64,000 nucleotides of DNA from TMED109 sp015660425 (GCA_029936295.1 JAPYTH010000004.1:1-64000), one strand, 5' to 3'; positions 1 through 9,201 are shown, numbered from the stretch's first letter. A program made the numbers and translations. The notes: generated from the sequence alone by a model not told the origin.

Positions 1-569
1 TGCTTTTTGTGGCTTCTAACTATGTAGCTGCATTTTTTCTATTTATATCAATAATATTTTATATTTTTATATATACAATATGGTTAAAAAGAAGCACCCC
101 GCAGAATATTGTTATAGGGGGAGCTGCTGGTGCTCTTCCACCTGTAATAGGCTGGTTTGTTGTATCTCAAGACTTTAGTATGTTTCCTGTTATTCTTTTT
201 ATGATAATTTTTATATGGACTCCTCCGCATTTCTGGGCTTTATCTTTATATCGTTCAGATGATTATCAGAGAGCTGGAATTCCAATGTTACCCGTAGTTA
301 AAGGTAAAAAAGTAACAAGACTTAATATCATGCTTTATTCACTTTCTTTATTAGTAATAGCACCTGCTCCATGGTATCTAGGTTATTTGGGTAATATTTA
401 TGGATTACTTACAATTTTATTAACATTAATATTTATTTATTTTTCATGGAATGTATATAAACAAAAAGTAGGATCAGAGCCAATTTTGTTTAAGTATTCT
501 ATACTATATTTATTTCTTTTATTTATGATAATGCCAATAGATAAATATCTATATATATGGATAAATTAG
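1..569 (+). CDS. ctaB: Protoheme IX farnesyltransferase CtaB/CyoE (5' end off window)
   Basis: Makes heme O from protoheme IX and farnesyl diphosphate, the first step to heme A for the aa3 oxidase; an integral membrane UbiA-type prenyltransferase. The reading frame is already open at base 3 and has no convincing start, so about 100 N-terminal residues (including the first Asp-rich motif) lie left of the window. Visible are the family segments WLKRSTPQNIVIGGAAGA, then TPPHFWALSLYRSDDY and AGIPMLPVV, which is the second Asp-rich site, followed by three hydrophobic helices. The stop is 1 base before coxF and the downstream genes are all oxidase assembly genes, which agrees with the call. Confidence 0.95.
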   Translation, partial: LFVASNYVAAFFLFISIIFYIFIYTIWLKRSTPQNIVIGGAAGALPPVIGWFVVSQDFSMFPVILFMIIFIWTPPHFWALSLYRSDDYQRAGIPMLPVVKGKKVTRLNIMLYSLSLLVIAPAPWYLGYLGNIYGLLTILLTLIFIYFSWNVYKQKVGSEPILFKYSILYLFLLFMIMPIDKYLYIWIN

Positions 570-570
570 T

Positions 571-696
571 ATGAAAAAAAAACAAATAGATTCACAAAAA
601 GATAAATTAAAGAAAAAGAATTGGCTGATAGCTTATCTAATAATATTTATTATTTTAAGTATATATATTATATCCTTTATTAAGATTGGTAGATAA
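571..696 (+). CDS. coxF: Small single-helix CoxF-like oxidase assembly protein, 41 aa
   Basis: A 41-residue ORF starts with ATG one base after the ctaB stop and ends 2 bases before ctaG. The N-terminal 18 residues are very rich in Lys (MKKKQIDSQKDKLKKKN). One hydrophobic helix follows, ending SFIKIGR, close to the F-x-x-x-I-V-K-L-G ending usual for the CoxF proteins that sit between ctaB and ctaG in alphaproteobacterial cox operons. The role of CoxF is poorly known. The call rests on position, size, topology and the C-terminal motif. It is short enough to be missed by gene finders. Confidence 0.75.
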   Translation: MKKKQIDSQKDKLKKKNWLIAYLIIFIILSIYIISFIKIGR

Positions 697-698
697 AT

Positions 699-1286
699 TT
701 GGTACAGAATAAAAAAATAAGATTTACTGTCTTTTTAGTTGTTTCAATAATAATAGGAATGGTGAGTCTTTCTTATGCAGCTGTACCTTTATATGACTTG
801 TTTTGTAGAACTACGGGTTTTGGTGGGACACCAGTAGCAAAAAAAGATAATGTAAATGATATAAATATTGAAAATATTAATATTAAGGTTCAATTTAATT
901 CTGATGTCGCTAGAGGGTTAGAATGGAAATTTCTTCCTGTTGAAAGACAAAAAATTGTTAAGACAGGTAATAATACTTTAATATTTTATAAAGCAAAAAA
1001 TTTATCTCATAAAAAAATAACTGGAGTTGCTACATTTAATGTTACCCCTTTAAAAGTAGGTAAATATTTTTCTAAAATAGAGTGTTTTTGTTTTGAAGAA
1101 CAGACTTTAGAAAGTGGAGAAGAAGTAGAAATGCCCGTTAGTTTTTATATTGACCCTGAAATAGCTATTGACCCTAATACACAAGAAGTTAAAACTATTA
1201 CATTATCATATACGTTTTTTAATACCGATGAAAATGAAGAAAATAAAGGTAAAATAAATAAAAATACTACTGCACAAATTCGATAA
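699..1286 (+). CDS. ctaG: Cytochrome c oxidase copper chaperone CtaG (Cox11)
   Basis: Membrane-anchored periplasmic chaperone that delivers copper to the CuB site of subunit I. It has one N-terminal helix (about residues 8-28), then the conserved AAVPLYDLFCRTTGFGGT with Cys36, and a soluble immunoglobulin-like domain holding the copper motif CFCF at Cys129 and Cys131. Its 195 residues are normal for the family. The only start that keeps the transmembrane segment is TTG at 699, right after the coxF stop; no strong ribosome site precedes it, so translation may be coupled to coxF. An ATG inside the helix would destroy the anchor. Confidence 0.95.
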   Translation: MVQNKKIRFTVFLVVSIIIGMVSLSYAAVPLYDLFCRTTGFGGTPVAKKDNVNDINIENINIKVQFNSDVARGLEWKFLPVERQKIVKTGNNTLIFYKAKNLSHKKITGVATFNVTPLKVGKYFSKIECFCFEEQTLESGEEVEMPVSFYIDPEIAIDPNTQEVKTITLSYTFFNTDENEENKGKINKNTTAQIR

Positions 1287-1328
1287 ATTAATATAATATA
1301 TTAAGTGATAAATATAAGGAGTTAACCA

Positions 1329-2149
1329 ATGTCATCTAAAGCAAATCATCCATATCATCTAGTTGATCTAAGTCCATGGCCTTTAGTAGGGGCAATATCT
1401 GCATTAGTATTAGCTGTAGGAGCAATTATGTATATGCATGAGATAGATAATGGTATTGTTTTAATTATCGGTTTTTTAATGACTTTAGGCACCATGGCTA
1501 TATGGTGGAGAGACGTAATAAGAGAAGGTGAACATGAGGGGCATCATACTACTACCGTTCAATTAGGCCTAAGATATGGTATGGCTTTATTTATTGCCTC
1601 TGAAGTAATGTTTTTTGTTGCTTGGTTTTGGGCATTCTTCGATGCTAGTTTATTTTCTGGAGAAGCCATACAAGTAGCAAGAGTTGAGTTTACTGGAGGG
1701 CACTGGCCTCCTCAAGGTGTAGAGGTTTTTGACGCTTGGCATTTGCCATTAGTTAATACAATAATATTATTAACTTCAGGCACTACTGTTACTTGGGCGC
1801 ATCATGCACTTAAAGAAAATAAAAGAGGTGGTTTAATTTGGGGTTTAGTATTAACAGTATTACTAGGCTTAACATTTACTGCTATTCAAGCCTATGAATA
1901 TGCACATGCAGCATTTGGTTTTACAGATGGAATATATTCCTCAACTTTCTTTATGGCGACAGGTTTCCATGGTGCTCATGTAATAATTGGTTCTATATTT
2001 TTGATTGTATGTTTAGGAAGAGCGATGGTAGGTCACTTTAAGCCAGACCATCATTTTGGTTTTGAAGCTGCGGCTTGGTATTGGCATTTTGTTGATGTAG
2101 TTTGGTTGTTTCTGTTTGTTGCTGTGTATTATTGGGGAGGTTTAGGCGG
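1329..2149 (+). CDS. coxC: Cytochrome c oxidase subunit III (3' end in assembly gap)
   Basis: Subunit III of the aa3-type terminal oxidase, an inner-membrane protein. AAGGAG at 1316-1321 sits 7 bases before the ATG. The 273 visible residues begin with the typical HPYHLVDLSPWPLVGA and include RDVIREGEHEGHHT, SEVMFFVAWFWAFFDASL, the FMATGFHGAHV segment and the final helix VVWLFLFVAVYYWGG. Family members usually stop within a few residues of that last motif, so almost the whole protein is present and only the stop is hidden by the Ns. An in-frame translation across the Ns into the next gene is an artefact. Confidence 0.95.
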
Positions 2150-2249
2150 NNNNNNNNNNNNNNNNNNNNNNNNNNNNNNNNNNNNNNNNNNNNNNNNNNN
2201 NNNNNNNNNNNNNNNNNNNNNNNNNNNNNNNNNNNNNNNNNNNNNNNNN
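2150..2249. other. Assembly gap of exactly 100 N
   Basis: A run of 100 undetermined bases. The flanks share no repeat, so this is a true gap with a default length. It must hold the coxC stop, an intergenic segment and the start of a DUF983 gene. DUF983 proteins are usually about 120-130 residues and only 41 are seen, so the real gap is probably nearer 250-300 bases. Confidence 0.95.
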
Positions 2250-2375
2250 AATTTTCATCCCAGTTTATGGTTTCATATAGTAATATGGCTACCTATTATT
2301 TTATTATTATCAATATTTATATTAAGACCATTTAAAGCTTTATTATTATGTCTTTCCTATAAAAATAAAGATTAG
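2250..2375 (+). CDS. DUF983 family protein, C-terminal fragment
   Basis: The last 41 codons of a small membrane protein. The fragment begins NFHPSLWFHIVIWLP and ends LRPFKALLLC...YKNKD, which matches the end of DUF983 proteins (H-P-x-W-x-H-x-x-x-W-x-P, then LRPxKG, then QYR). DUF983 genes commonly lie between coxC and SURF1 in alphaproteobacteria, exactly as here. Function is not established; a link to oxidase assembly is inferred from position. The N-terminal part, which normally has paired Cys motifs and the first helix, is in the gap. Confidence 0.8.
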   Translation, partial: NFHPSLWFHIVIWLPIILLLSIFILRPFKALLLCLSYKNKD

Positions 2376-2383
2376 GAAAAATT

Positions 2384-3070
2384 GTGAATATAAATAAATT
2401 AACAAAATCTCTTATATTTAGTTCATTAGCTATAATAATATTAATCTCATTAGGTACTTGGCAACTTGAGAGATTAAGGTGGAAAACAGAGATCATATCT
2501 TCGATGAATAATCATATATCTTTGCCCCCAATAGAAATAAATACATCAATAATTAATGATATTAAAAATTATAATTATAGGCGTATTAAGCTTAATGGTT
2601 ATTATTTATATGATAAGTATATAACTATCTACTCAAAAGTGCTTGATGGTAAAGTGGGTAGACATCTAATTGTTCCTTTTAAAACACAATTTGGGTATAT
2701 TATAATTAATAGAGGATTTATTCCAGAGGATTATAAAGTTGATCCAAGTATAGTTAAACAATCAAAAGAAGTGTCAATAAATGGCATAATTAAATTTCAA
2801 CAAAAAATTAACTATTTTACTCCAAAAAATAATTTGATTAATAATGAATGGTATTATGTAAATCTAGATGAAATAAGTACTTATTTTAATATCTCATTAA
2901 ACGACTTTTATCTCATGGAAGAGAATAATTATAAAGACAAATATCCTGTCGGTAGCCAGTTTTATCTTAATATACCTAATGATCATTTACAGTATGCTAT
3001 TACTTGGTTTTCATTGGCCATAGCTCTATCTATTTTTATGCATTTGTTATGGAGAAAGAATGTTAGGTAA
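2384..3070 (+). CDS. SURF1 family oxidase assembly protein
   Basis: Assists insertion of heme a into cytochrome oxidase subunit I. It has the SURF1 plan of two helices flanking a periplasmic domain: an N-terminal helix (about residues 9-27) ending in the family motif LGTWQLERLRWK, and a C-terminal helix after HLQYAITWFSLA. The central domain holds YNYRRIKLNGYY and INRGFIP, typical of the family. At 228 residues the length is normal. The start is GTG at 2384, 8 bases after the DUF983 stop. The last 11 bases overlap ctaA, so the two are probably co-translated. Confidence 0.93.
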   Translation: MNINKLTKSLIFSSLAIIILISLGTWQLERLRWKTEIISSMNNHISLPPIEINTSIINDIKNYNYRRIKLNGYYLYDKYITIYSKVLDGKVGRHLIVPFKTQFGYIIINRGFIPEDYKVDPSIVKQSKEVSINGIIKFQQKINYFTPKNNLINNEWYYVNLDEISTYFNISLNDFYLMEENNYKDKYPVGSQFYLNIPNDHLQYAITWFSLAIALSIFMHLLWRKNVR

Positions 3071-4010
3071 AGTAGCAGAAAATAAATTTATATTTATCCT
3101 AAAGATTTTATCAGGTTTACTATTACTACTGATTTTTTTTCAAATTTCCCTAGGTTCTGCTGTGCGTTTAACAGGCTCTGGTTTATCATGTCCAGATTGG
3201 CCACTATGTTATGGCTTATGGTTTCCTGATCAAGATAAATTATCAAAAATATCTGATGTAAATTTTGAATTCTATCAAGTCATGCTGGAATGGATTCATA
3301 GGTTTAATGCGGCCGCATTTATTACTCCTGTTACATTGTTAGTATTTTTTGTGGGTTTAAAAGCTACAAAGGAAAAAATAAATCAAATAATTTTATACAT
3401 AATTATACTCATATTAGCGTTACAAGGACTAATGGGAGGGTTTACAGTATTTGATAAAAATTCTCCTTGGTCTGTTGCTGTACATTTAGGCCTTGCATTA
3501 AGTTTTATGTTTTTAGTGTTAAAAATATTTTTAGTATCTTTGAATATAAATTTAGTATCAGGTATACCGTGCATTACAAAAAAAATATCTACTTTAATTG
3601 GTGCAATTATAACTGTGTTGGCAACTATGTTAATGGGAGCAATAGTTTCAAAAAGCGGATCTTCATTAGCTTGTGATATTTGGCCTCAATGTTCAAATGA
3701 CGGTGTTAGTATATTTCAGCACAATAAAATCATTCATTTAAGTCATCGCATTTTAGCTTTAATATCAGTTATATTTGTATTTTTAATCGTTAATTTCTTT
3801 AAGGATGTTGTGCAATATAAAATCATTTTCGTATTAAGAAATATATTAATCTCACTAATAATTCTTCAAATTTTAATAGGTGCTACAGTAATATTTACAG
3901 AATTAAATTTATTTATTGCTATGTTTCACCAATCAATAGCAGTTATATTATTTATAGTGCTTTCTTTTTTATTTTGGTTTACTTTACAAAGCAATTTTAA
4001 ACGTAATTAA
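3060..4010 (+). CDS. ctaA: Heme A synthase CtaA (COX15 family)
   Basis: Oxidises heme O to heme A in the membrane. The 316-residue protein shows the two-fold four-helix repeat of the family. Motifs are RLTGSGLSCPDWPLCYG near residue 40, MLEWIHRFNA and VHLGLA in the first half, and the second-half counterparts SGSSLACDIWPQCS, LSHRILAL and MFHQSIAV; the four His in these segments are the likely heme ligands. The ATG lies within the end of the SURF1 gene. With ctaB, ctaG and SURF1 alongside, heme A synthesis and oxidase assembly are grouped in one transcription unit. Confidence 0.95.
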   Translation: MLGKVAENKFIFILKILSGLLLLLIFFQISLGSAVRLTGSGLSCPDWPLCYGLWFPDQDKLSKISDVNFEFYQVMLEWIHRFNAAAFITPVTLLVFFVGLKATKEKINQIILYIIILILALQGLMGGFTVFDKNSPWSVAVHLGLALSFMFLVLKIFLVSLNINLVSGIPCITKKISTLIGAIITVLATMLMGAIVSKSGSSLACDIWPQCSNDGVSIFQHNKIIHLSHRILALISVIFVFLIVNFFKDVVQYKIIFVLRNILISLIILQILIGATVIFTELNLFIAMFHQSIAVILFIVLSFLFWFTLQSNFKRN

Positions 4011-4035
4011 TAATCAAATTTACAATACATTATAT

Positions 4036-5454
4036 TTGGATAATACCTTGCATTATATTTCTACAAGAAATGAACATAATAATTTTACTAATAACTTTAG
4101 TAAAATTATTATGGAAGGCCTAGCTTCAGATGGTGGGTTATATATCCCAAAAACATTTCCAAAATTCTCTACTAGTGAAATAGATAATATGGTTAATATG
4201 GATTACACAGAACTATGTACAGAAATTATATCTAAATATTGTGGATCGTGTCTTACTAAAGGGGATATTAAAAAAATTGCAATGGATTCATATAAAAATT
4301 TTGGAATAAATGATGTTGCTCCAATGATAAATATTGGATCTGATATTAATATATTAGAATTATTTCATGGACCTACATTAGCATTCAAAGATTTTGCTCT
4401 TCAGTTCTTAAGTAGAGTATTTAACATATTTTTAGAACGTGAAGATAAGAAAATTACTATCATTGGAGCTACGTCAGGTGATACAGGATCTGCGGCAATT
4501 GAAGCATTTAAAAAAAATAGTCGTGCTAATTTAATTATTTTGCATCCTAAGGGTAAAGTGAGTGAATTTCAAAGAAGGCAAATGACAACTGTTAATGCCG
4601 ATAATATATTTAATATTGCAATAGATGGAAATTTTGATGATTGTCAGGCGTTAGTAAAAAAACTATTAGTGGATAAAGACTTTAACGTAAAGCATAATTT
4701 AGCATCTATTAATTCTATTAATTGGGGAAGGGTATTAGCACAAGTTGTTTATTATTTTTATTCTTCTTTTAAATTAATGAAGAATAAAGAAGTTAAAGTA
4801 GTTAACTTTTCTGTACCAACTGGAAATTTTGGTGATGCGTATGCTGGATATGTTGCAAAAAAAATGGGATTGCCTATAGAAAAAATTATTATTGCTACAA
4901 ATAGTAATGATATATTATCTAATTTTTTTCAAAATGGTAGTTATGAAATATCAAAAGTTGTTCCTACTTTAAGTCCTTCCATGGACATACAAGTAGCAAG
5001 TAATTTTGAAAGGTTATTATATGAAGTTTTAGATTTTGATTCAGCTTTAGTAAGACAATATATGAATGAGCTAAATAATGTTGGATCATTTAAAGTTAGT
5101 AAGGAAAAATTAAAGACTTTAAATAAAACTTTTCTAGGTTTATGTGTTAATGATCAATTAACTCTAGATAGAATTAAAACTACTTATAATTATACTAATT
5201 TAGTAATAGATCCACATACAGCTGTAGGTTTAGAGGCGGCTTATTCACAAAAGAAAAATTTAACGGGTCCTTGCATAGTTTTATCTACAGCACATCCTAT
5301 TAAGTTCTCAGATGCTGTAAGCAGAGCTATAAATACTGTTTCTGAACTTCCAGTCAAATATAAAAGTATACTTACTTTAAAAGAAAAATATGATTCTATG
5401 CCAAATAACTTGAATATACTTAAAAAATTTATAGCGTCAAAATCTAATGTATAG
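4036..5454 (+). CDS. thrC: Threonine synthase
   Basis: PLP enzyme converting O-phosphohomoserine to threonine. It contains HGPTLAFKDFALQFL with the PLP-binding Lys118, GATSGDTGSAA for the phosphate loop and VPTGNFGDAYAGY. At 472 residues it fits the long bacterial ThrC class. The longest frame begins with TTG at 4036. A second TTG at 4048 gives MHYISTRN, which lines up better with the usual M-x-Y-I-S-T-R-G start and has GGAT about 8 bases upstream, so 4048 may be the true start. The partner kinase ThrB is encoded at 9194-10174 on the other strand. Confidence 0.95.
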   Translation: MDNTLHYISTRNEHNNFTNNFSKIIMEGLASDGGLYIPKTFPKFSTSEIDNMVNMDYTELCTEIISKYCGSCLTKGDIKKIAMDSYKNFGINDVAPMINIGSDINILELFHGPTLAFKDFALQFLSRVFNIFLEREDKKITIIGATSGDTGSAAIEAFKKNSRANLIILHPKGKVSEFQRRQMTTVNADNIFNIAIDGNFDDCQALVKKLLVDKDFNVKHNLASINSINWGRVLAQVVYYFYSSFKLMKNKEVKVVNFSVPTGNFGDAYAGYVAKKMGLPIEKIIIATNSNDILSNFFQNGSYEISKVVPTLSPSMDIQVASNFERLLYEVLDFDSALVRQYMNELNNVGSFKVSKEKLKTLNKTFLGLCVNDQLTLDRIKTTYNYTNLVIDPHTAVGLEAAYSQKKNLTGPCIVLSTAHPIKFSDAVSRAINTVSELPVKYKSILTLKEKYDSMPNNLNILKKFIASKSNV

Positions 5455-5486
5455 TTTAGTTATAATATTATGGTAAGATTATTAAA

Positions 5487-6134
5487 GTGACTGAATATAA
5501 ACTTAAATCTATAAAAACTAAATCTTTTAAAGGCAATCGCTTAAAAAAAATAGCTTATGCCTTGAAAGGTTATTTCCCACATAATTATATTGAAAGCCCT
5601 AGAGTTATTATAAGGTATCCTAAAAGAAGAGATTGGAAGGCCTGGGTAAAATTAAGACAAGAATCTTATAATTTTTTACAAAAATGGGAACCTTATTGGG
5701 AAATAAATCAATGTAATAGAAGTAATTATATGAGACAGTTAAAAATGCAAAGGACAAAAGCTACTTATGACTTAGCGTATTCTTTTTTATGTTTTAGAAA
5801 GGATAACAAAGATTTACTAGGTGGAATTAATATTTCTAATATTCAACGTGGTGTTATACAGACTTGTAATATTGGTTATTGGTTAGGAGAAAAAAATATA
5901 GGGTATGGCTATATGGAAGAGTCTATTAAAGCTATTATACCGTATATATATGAACAGTTAAAAATTCATAGAATACAGGCATTGACATTAGAAGAAAATA
6001 TTGCGTCTAGAAAACTAATAGAGAAAGTTAATTTTAAAAAAGAGGGAGTTCTAAGAGAAGCAATGAAAATTAATAATGAGTGGAGAGATCATTTAATTTA
6101 CTCATTATTAATAAATGATAATCAAAAATATTAA
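5487..6134 (+). CDS. GNAT acetyltransferase, RimJ/RimL-like
   Basis: Probable N-acetyltransferase using acetyl-CoA. Residues about 35-60 (SPRVIIRYPKRRDWKAWVKLR) match the start of RimJ/RimL-type domains. IGYWLGEKNIGYGYMEES is the acetyl-CoA loop region, and TLEENIASRKLIEKVNFKKEG is the usual late motif. Substrate unknown; ribosomal protein N-termini are the best-known targets of this branch. It starts with GTG, 32 bases after thrC. In many alphaproteobacteria a GNAT follows thrC with an M16 peptidase gene between them; that peptidase gene is absent here. Confidence 0.85.
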   Translation: MTEYKLKSIKTKSFKGNRLKKIAYALKGYFPHNYIESPRVIIRYPKRRDWKAWVKLRQESYNFLQKWEPYWEINQCNRSNYMRQLKMQRTKATYDLAYSFLCFRKDNKDLLGGINISNIQRGVIQTCNIGYWLGEKNIGYGYMEESIKAIIPYIYEQLKIHRIQALTLEENIASRKLIEKVNFKKEGVLREAMKINNEWRDHLIYSLLINDNQKY

Positions 6135-6161
6135 TTTAACTTTTCTTAATCTATAAAAATA

Positions 6162-8207
6162 ATGCAAAATATATTATATTGTCTAGTATTTATAAGCCTT
6201 TTTTTCAATATAAATACATCTTCTTCAGAAGAATATAATACATTAAAAATGGATATGGTTGATGTCAGTTTTATTTCTACTTTAACCAAGATTAATAAAA
6301 ATAATTTTTATATTGGTCTAGAATTTAAATTAAAACCTGATTGGAAAATATACTGGAGGCAACCTGGTGATTCCGGTATGCCGCCAACATTAGATTTTAG
6401 TTCATCAAAAAATCTCAAGTCATTTGAATTGCAATGGCCATATCCAATAAAAGAATTGGAAGCTGCAAATATATTAACTAATGTCTACAAAAATAATGTT
6501 ATTATTCCTATAAAGTTGTCCGTTATAGATGTAACAAAAACTTTGTATTTAAACACAATGTTAAGTTTTCAGGTTTGTAAAGATATATGTATACCAATAG
6601 AAACTAATTTATTTTTAAAACTTTACCCAGGTGAATCAGAATTAACTGATAAGTTTCATAATATTGAACTAGCTCTTTCTAAAGTACCAGTAGAGTATAA
6701 AAAGACTGGAATAAAAAACATTCTTATTAAAAAGCATTCTAAAAATGCATTAATTATTAATATTGAAAACGCAATAAGCTTTCCACCTGGACCACTTGAA
6801 GTTTTTCTGGAAAATGGAGATAATTATATAAAAATTTCAAAAATTAATATTTTAGAAAATTTTAATAATAATATTAAAGCTAAATTAGTTTTAGAAGATG
6901 CAGTCGATAATTATAAAAATATTAATATTACTTTAGTAAAAGGCAATTTAGTAGCATTTGCAGACTCCATTAATATAAACGAACCTAATTTTGATAGTAT
7001 TTTGGTTATTCTAGTTATGGCGTTTATAGGTGGTTTTATTTTAAATTTTATGCCGTGTGTGCTTCCAGTATTAACCTTAAAGCTTTCTCGTATTTTATCT
7101 AACAATTATAAGGAGCATTCCAGTATTAGATTCAATTTTTTATTAACTACTTTAGGAATAGTTTTTTCTTTTATCTGTTTAGCTTTTATAACTATTGGAC
7201 TTAAAAATATTACAGGTGAAATTGGATGGGGCATACAGTTTCAACAACCTTTATTTTTATTCTTCTTAATATTTATTCTCATCATTTTTTCTTTAAATTT
7301 ATTTAATTTTTTAGAAATCAATCTACCTAGTAATTTATCATCTAATATTCATAATTATATTAAGAATAAAAAACATGGAATAGCCTTCTTTGAAGGAGCC
7401 TTTGCGACATTATTGGCTACACCTTGCTCAGCTCCATTTTTAGGTTCAGCAGTTAGTTTTGCTTTATCTTCTAGTTTTTTTATAACATTAAGTATTTTTA
7501 TAGTTTTAGGTATTGGGATGTCGTTTCCATATATTTTATTTATTGCATTTCCTTCTCTTGTACGGTTCTTACCAAAGCCAGGCATCTGGATGGTTTATTT
7601 AAAATATTTTTTAGGTTTTGGTGTAATGTTAACAGCAGTGTGGTTAGGCTATGTTTGTATTATGATAGTAGGTTTAAGAATATTTACTGTGTTTATACTA
7701 TCTATAATAATACTTTTATTAATGTTTAATAAAACAATTAATAAGAACAAATATGGATTTTTATTAATAACTTTATTAATAATTACTGTATTTTTTACTT
7801 ATACTAGCAAAGTATTAGATAAATATTCTTTGGGTTTAAGTAATAATTCTGAATGGGTAAAATATAATAGTGATTCATTACTAAATTATATTAATGGCGG
7901 TAGTACTGTATTTATAGATATTACAGCAGATTGGTGTGTTACCTGTAAGGTAAATAAATTGTTAATATTAAATAGTAAAGAGTTTAAAAATATAGCTAAA
8001 AATAATAATCTCATTTTAATGAGGGGTGATTGGACTAAACCTGATAATAAAATCACTCAGTTTTTGCAAAAGTCAAATAGATACGGTATACCATTTAATG
8101 CTTTATATAATATTAAATATCCAGAAGGAATTATATTTTCAGAACTATTAACGTTAAAGGAAATTAAAGATAGTATTAAAAATATGCATATTAGCTATGC
8201 GGAGTAA
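6162..8207 (+). CDS. dsbD: Thiol:disulfide reductase DsbD/ScsB type
   Basis: Carries reducing power from cytoplasmic thioredoxin to periplasmic thiol proteins. Three parts are visible in its 681 residues: a signal peptide and DsbD-alpha-like domain (DWKIYWRQPGDSGMPP; Cys139 and Cys143 in CKDIC), a membrane core (about residues 275-550) with one Cys per half, Cys299 in MPCVLPVLTLK and Cys422 in TPCSAPFLGSA, and a C-terminal thioredoxin-like domain with Cys592 and Cys595 in DWCVTCK. All redox Cys pairs are present. The alpha domain is of the long form common in alphaproteobacterial ScsB-like proteins. Likely clients include the DsbA-family and MsrP-linked systems of this window, by inference. 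Confidence 0.93.
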   Translation: MQNILYCLVFISLFFNINTSSSEEYNTLKMDMVDVSFISTLTKINKNNFYIGLEFKLKPDWKIYWRQPGDSGMPPTLDFSSSKNLKSFELQWPYPIKELEAANILTNVYKNNVIIPIKLSVIDVTKTLYLNTMLSFQVCKDICIPIETNLFLKLYPGESELTDKFHNIELALSKVPVEYKKTGIKNILIKKHSKNALIINIENAISFPPGPLEVFLENGDNYIKISKINILENFNNNIKAKLVLEDAVDNYKNINITLVKGNLVAFADSININEPNFDSILVILVMAFIGGFILNFMPCVLPVLTLKLSRILSNNYKEHSSIRFNFLLTTLGIVFSFICLAFITIGLKNITGEIGWGIQFQQPLFLFFLIFILIIFSLNLFNFLEINLPSNLSSNIHNYIKNKKHGIAFFEGAFATLLATPCSAPFLGSAVSFALSSSFFITLSIFIVLGIGMSFPYILFIAFPSLVRFLPKPGIWMVYLKYFLGFGVMLTAVWLGYVCIMIVGLRIFTVFILSIIILLLMFNKTINKNKYGFLLITLLIITVFFTYTSKVLDKYSLGLSNNSEWVKYNSDSLLNYINGGSTVFIDITADWCVTCKVNKLLILNSKEFKNIAKNNNLILMRGDWTKPDNKITQFLQKSNRYGIPFNALYNIKYPEGIIFSELLTLKEIKDSIKNMHISYAE

Positions 8208-8278
8208 TAAAAAATATTAATTAGATAATTATTCAAATATTTAGTAAAATTACATAAATAATAATTGGAGTAAATTTA

Positions 8279-8764
8279 ATGACTATAGAAGTAGGAAATA
8301 CAATACCGACAGCAACATTAAAATATATAGGAGCTGGTGGCGTTACAAATATAGAAGTTAGTAAACATTTTTCTAATAAAAAAATAGTTGTGTTTTCTGT
8401 ACCTGGTGCTTTTACGCCTACGTGCTCAGCTAAACATTTGCCAGGGTTTGTAGAATACTCTGCAGATATTTTAGGTAAAGGTGTTGATGAAATAATATGT
8501 ATTTCAGTTAATGACCCTTTTGTCATGAATGCTTGGGAAAAGGATCAAAATTCAAAAGGCAAAGTAACACTTTTAGCTGATGGAAATGGAGAATTTACTG
8601 AAGCATTAGGTTTAACGTTTGATGGAAGTGGTTTTGGATTAGGGAAAAGAAGTAAAAGATTTGCTATGATAGTAGAGAATGGTACTGTTTCTCATTTAGC
8701 TATTGAAGAAGCTGGAGCGTTTGAGATATCTAGTGCAGAAAGTATAATAAAAGCCTTAGATTAG
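8279..8764 (+). CDS. Peroxiredoxin, Prx5 type
   Basis: Thiol peroxidase for hydrogen and alkyl peroxides. The 161-residue protein carries the Prx5 signature PGAFTPTCSAKHLPGF with peroxidatic Cys49, then SVNDPFVMNAW and RFAMIVENG. Length and motifs fit the glutaredoxin- or glutathione-dependent Prx5 group; no glutaredoxin domain is fused. A GGAG sequence sits about 10 bases before the ATG. Its TAG stop overlaps the rnhA stop on the other strand within one TTAG, so the two genes converge with no terminator space. Confidence 0.93.
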   Translation: MTIEVGNTIPTATLKYIGAGGVTNIEVSKHFSNKKIVVFSVPGAFTPTCSAKHLPGFVEYSADILGKGVDEIICISVNDPFVMNAWEKDQNSKGKVTLLADGNGEFTEALGLTFDGSGFGLGKRSKRFAMIVENGTVSHLAIEEAGAFEISSAESIIKALD

Positions 8765-9201
8765 TTTTTTGGTATAGCTGATGTCGCAAGTTTATCAGCT
8801 ATATCATTTTCTATATTACCAGAATGCCCTTTTACCCACTGCCAATTAATATCTATTTTTTGAGTTAAGCCATCTAATTCTTGCCATAGATCTTTATTCT
8901 TTACGTCTTTCTTTTGGCTGTTTTTCCAGTTATTAATTTTCCAGTTATGTATCCAAGAAGTTATTCCATCTTTTACATATTTGCTATCAGTATAAATAGT
9001 AATTTTAAGATTTAAATTAATACTTTTTAAAGCATTAATTACAGCTAATATTTCCATTCTATTATTCGTTGTATGGGGCTCTGAACCGCTTAGTTTTTTG
9101 GTTAAGTAAGGATACTTAATAAGTGCCCCCCAACCTCCTGGACCAGGATTTCTAGAGCATGCTCCATCTGTCCATATACTTATAGATTTTTTATTATTCA
9201 T
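8761..9201 (-). CDS. rnhA: Ribonuclease HI
   Basis: Cleaves the RNA strand of RNA-DNA hybrids. Catalytic carboxylates are in the expected places: WTDGACSRNPGPGGWG, the Glu of TNNRMEI, the Asp of YTDSKYVKDG and the late Asp of NDIADKLA, with the conserved GHSG before it. At 146 residues it is a plain bacterial RNase HI. The ATG at 9201 overlaps the last 8 bases of thrB, giving translational coupling; a longer frame from TTG at 9207 is less likely. thrB-rnhA order is common in alphaproteobacteria. Confidence 0.95.
   Translation of the reverse strand: MNNKKSISIWTDGACSRNPGPGGWGALIKYPYLTKKLSGSEPHTTNNRMEILAVINALKSINLNLKITIYTDSKYVKDGITSWIHNWKINNWKNSQKKDVKNKDLWQELDGLTQKIDINWQWVKGHSGNIENDIADKLATSAIPKN

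Noticed and set aside
1329..2375. A single 348-residue coxC-DUF983 fusion protein
   Set aside because: It depends on reading through 100 Ns; both halves align with complete or C-terminal ends of separate families.
8233..8526. 97-codon minus-strand ORF opposite the peroxiredoxin
   Set aside because: Overlaps the Prx5 active-site region on the other strand and has no recognisable domain.
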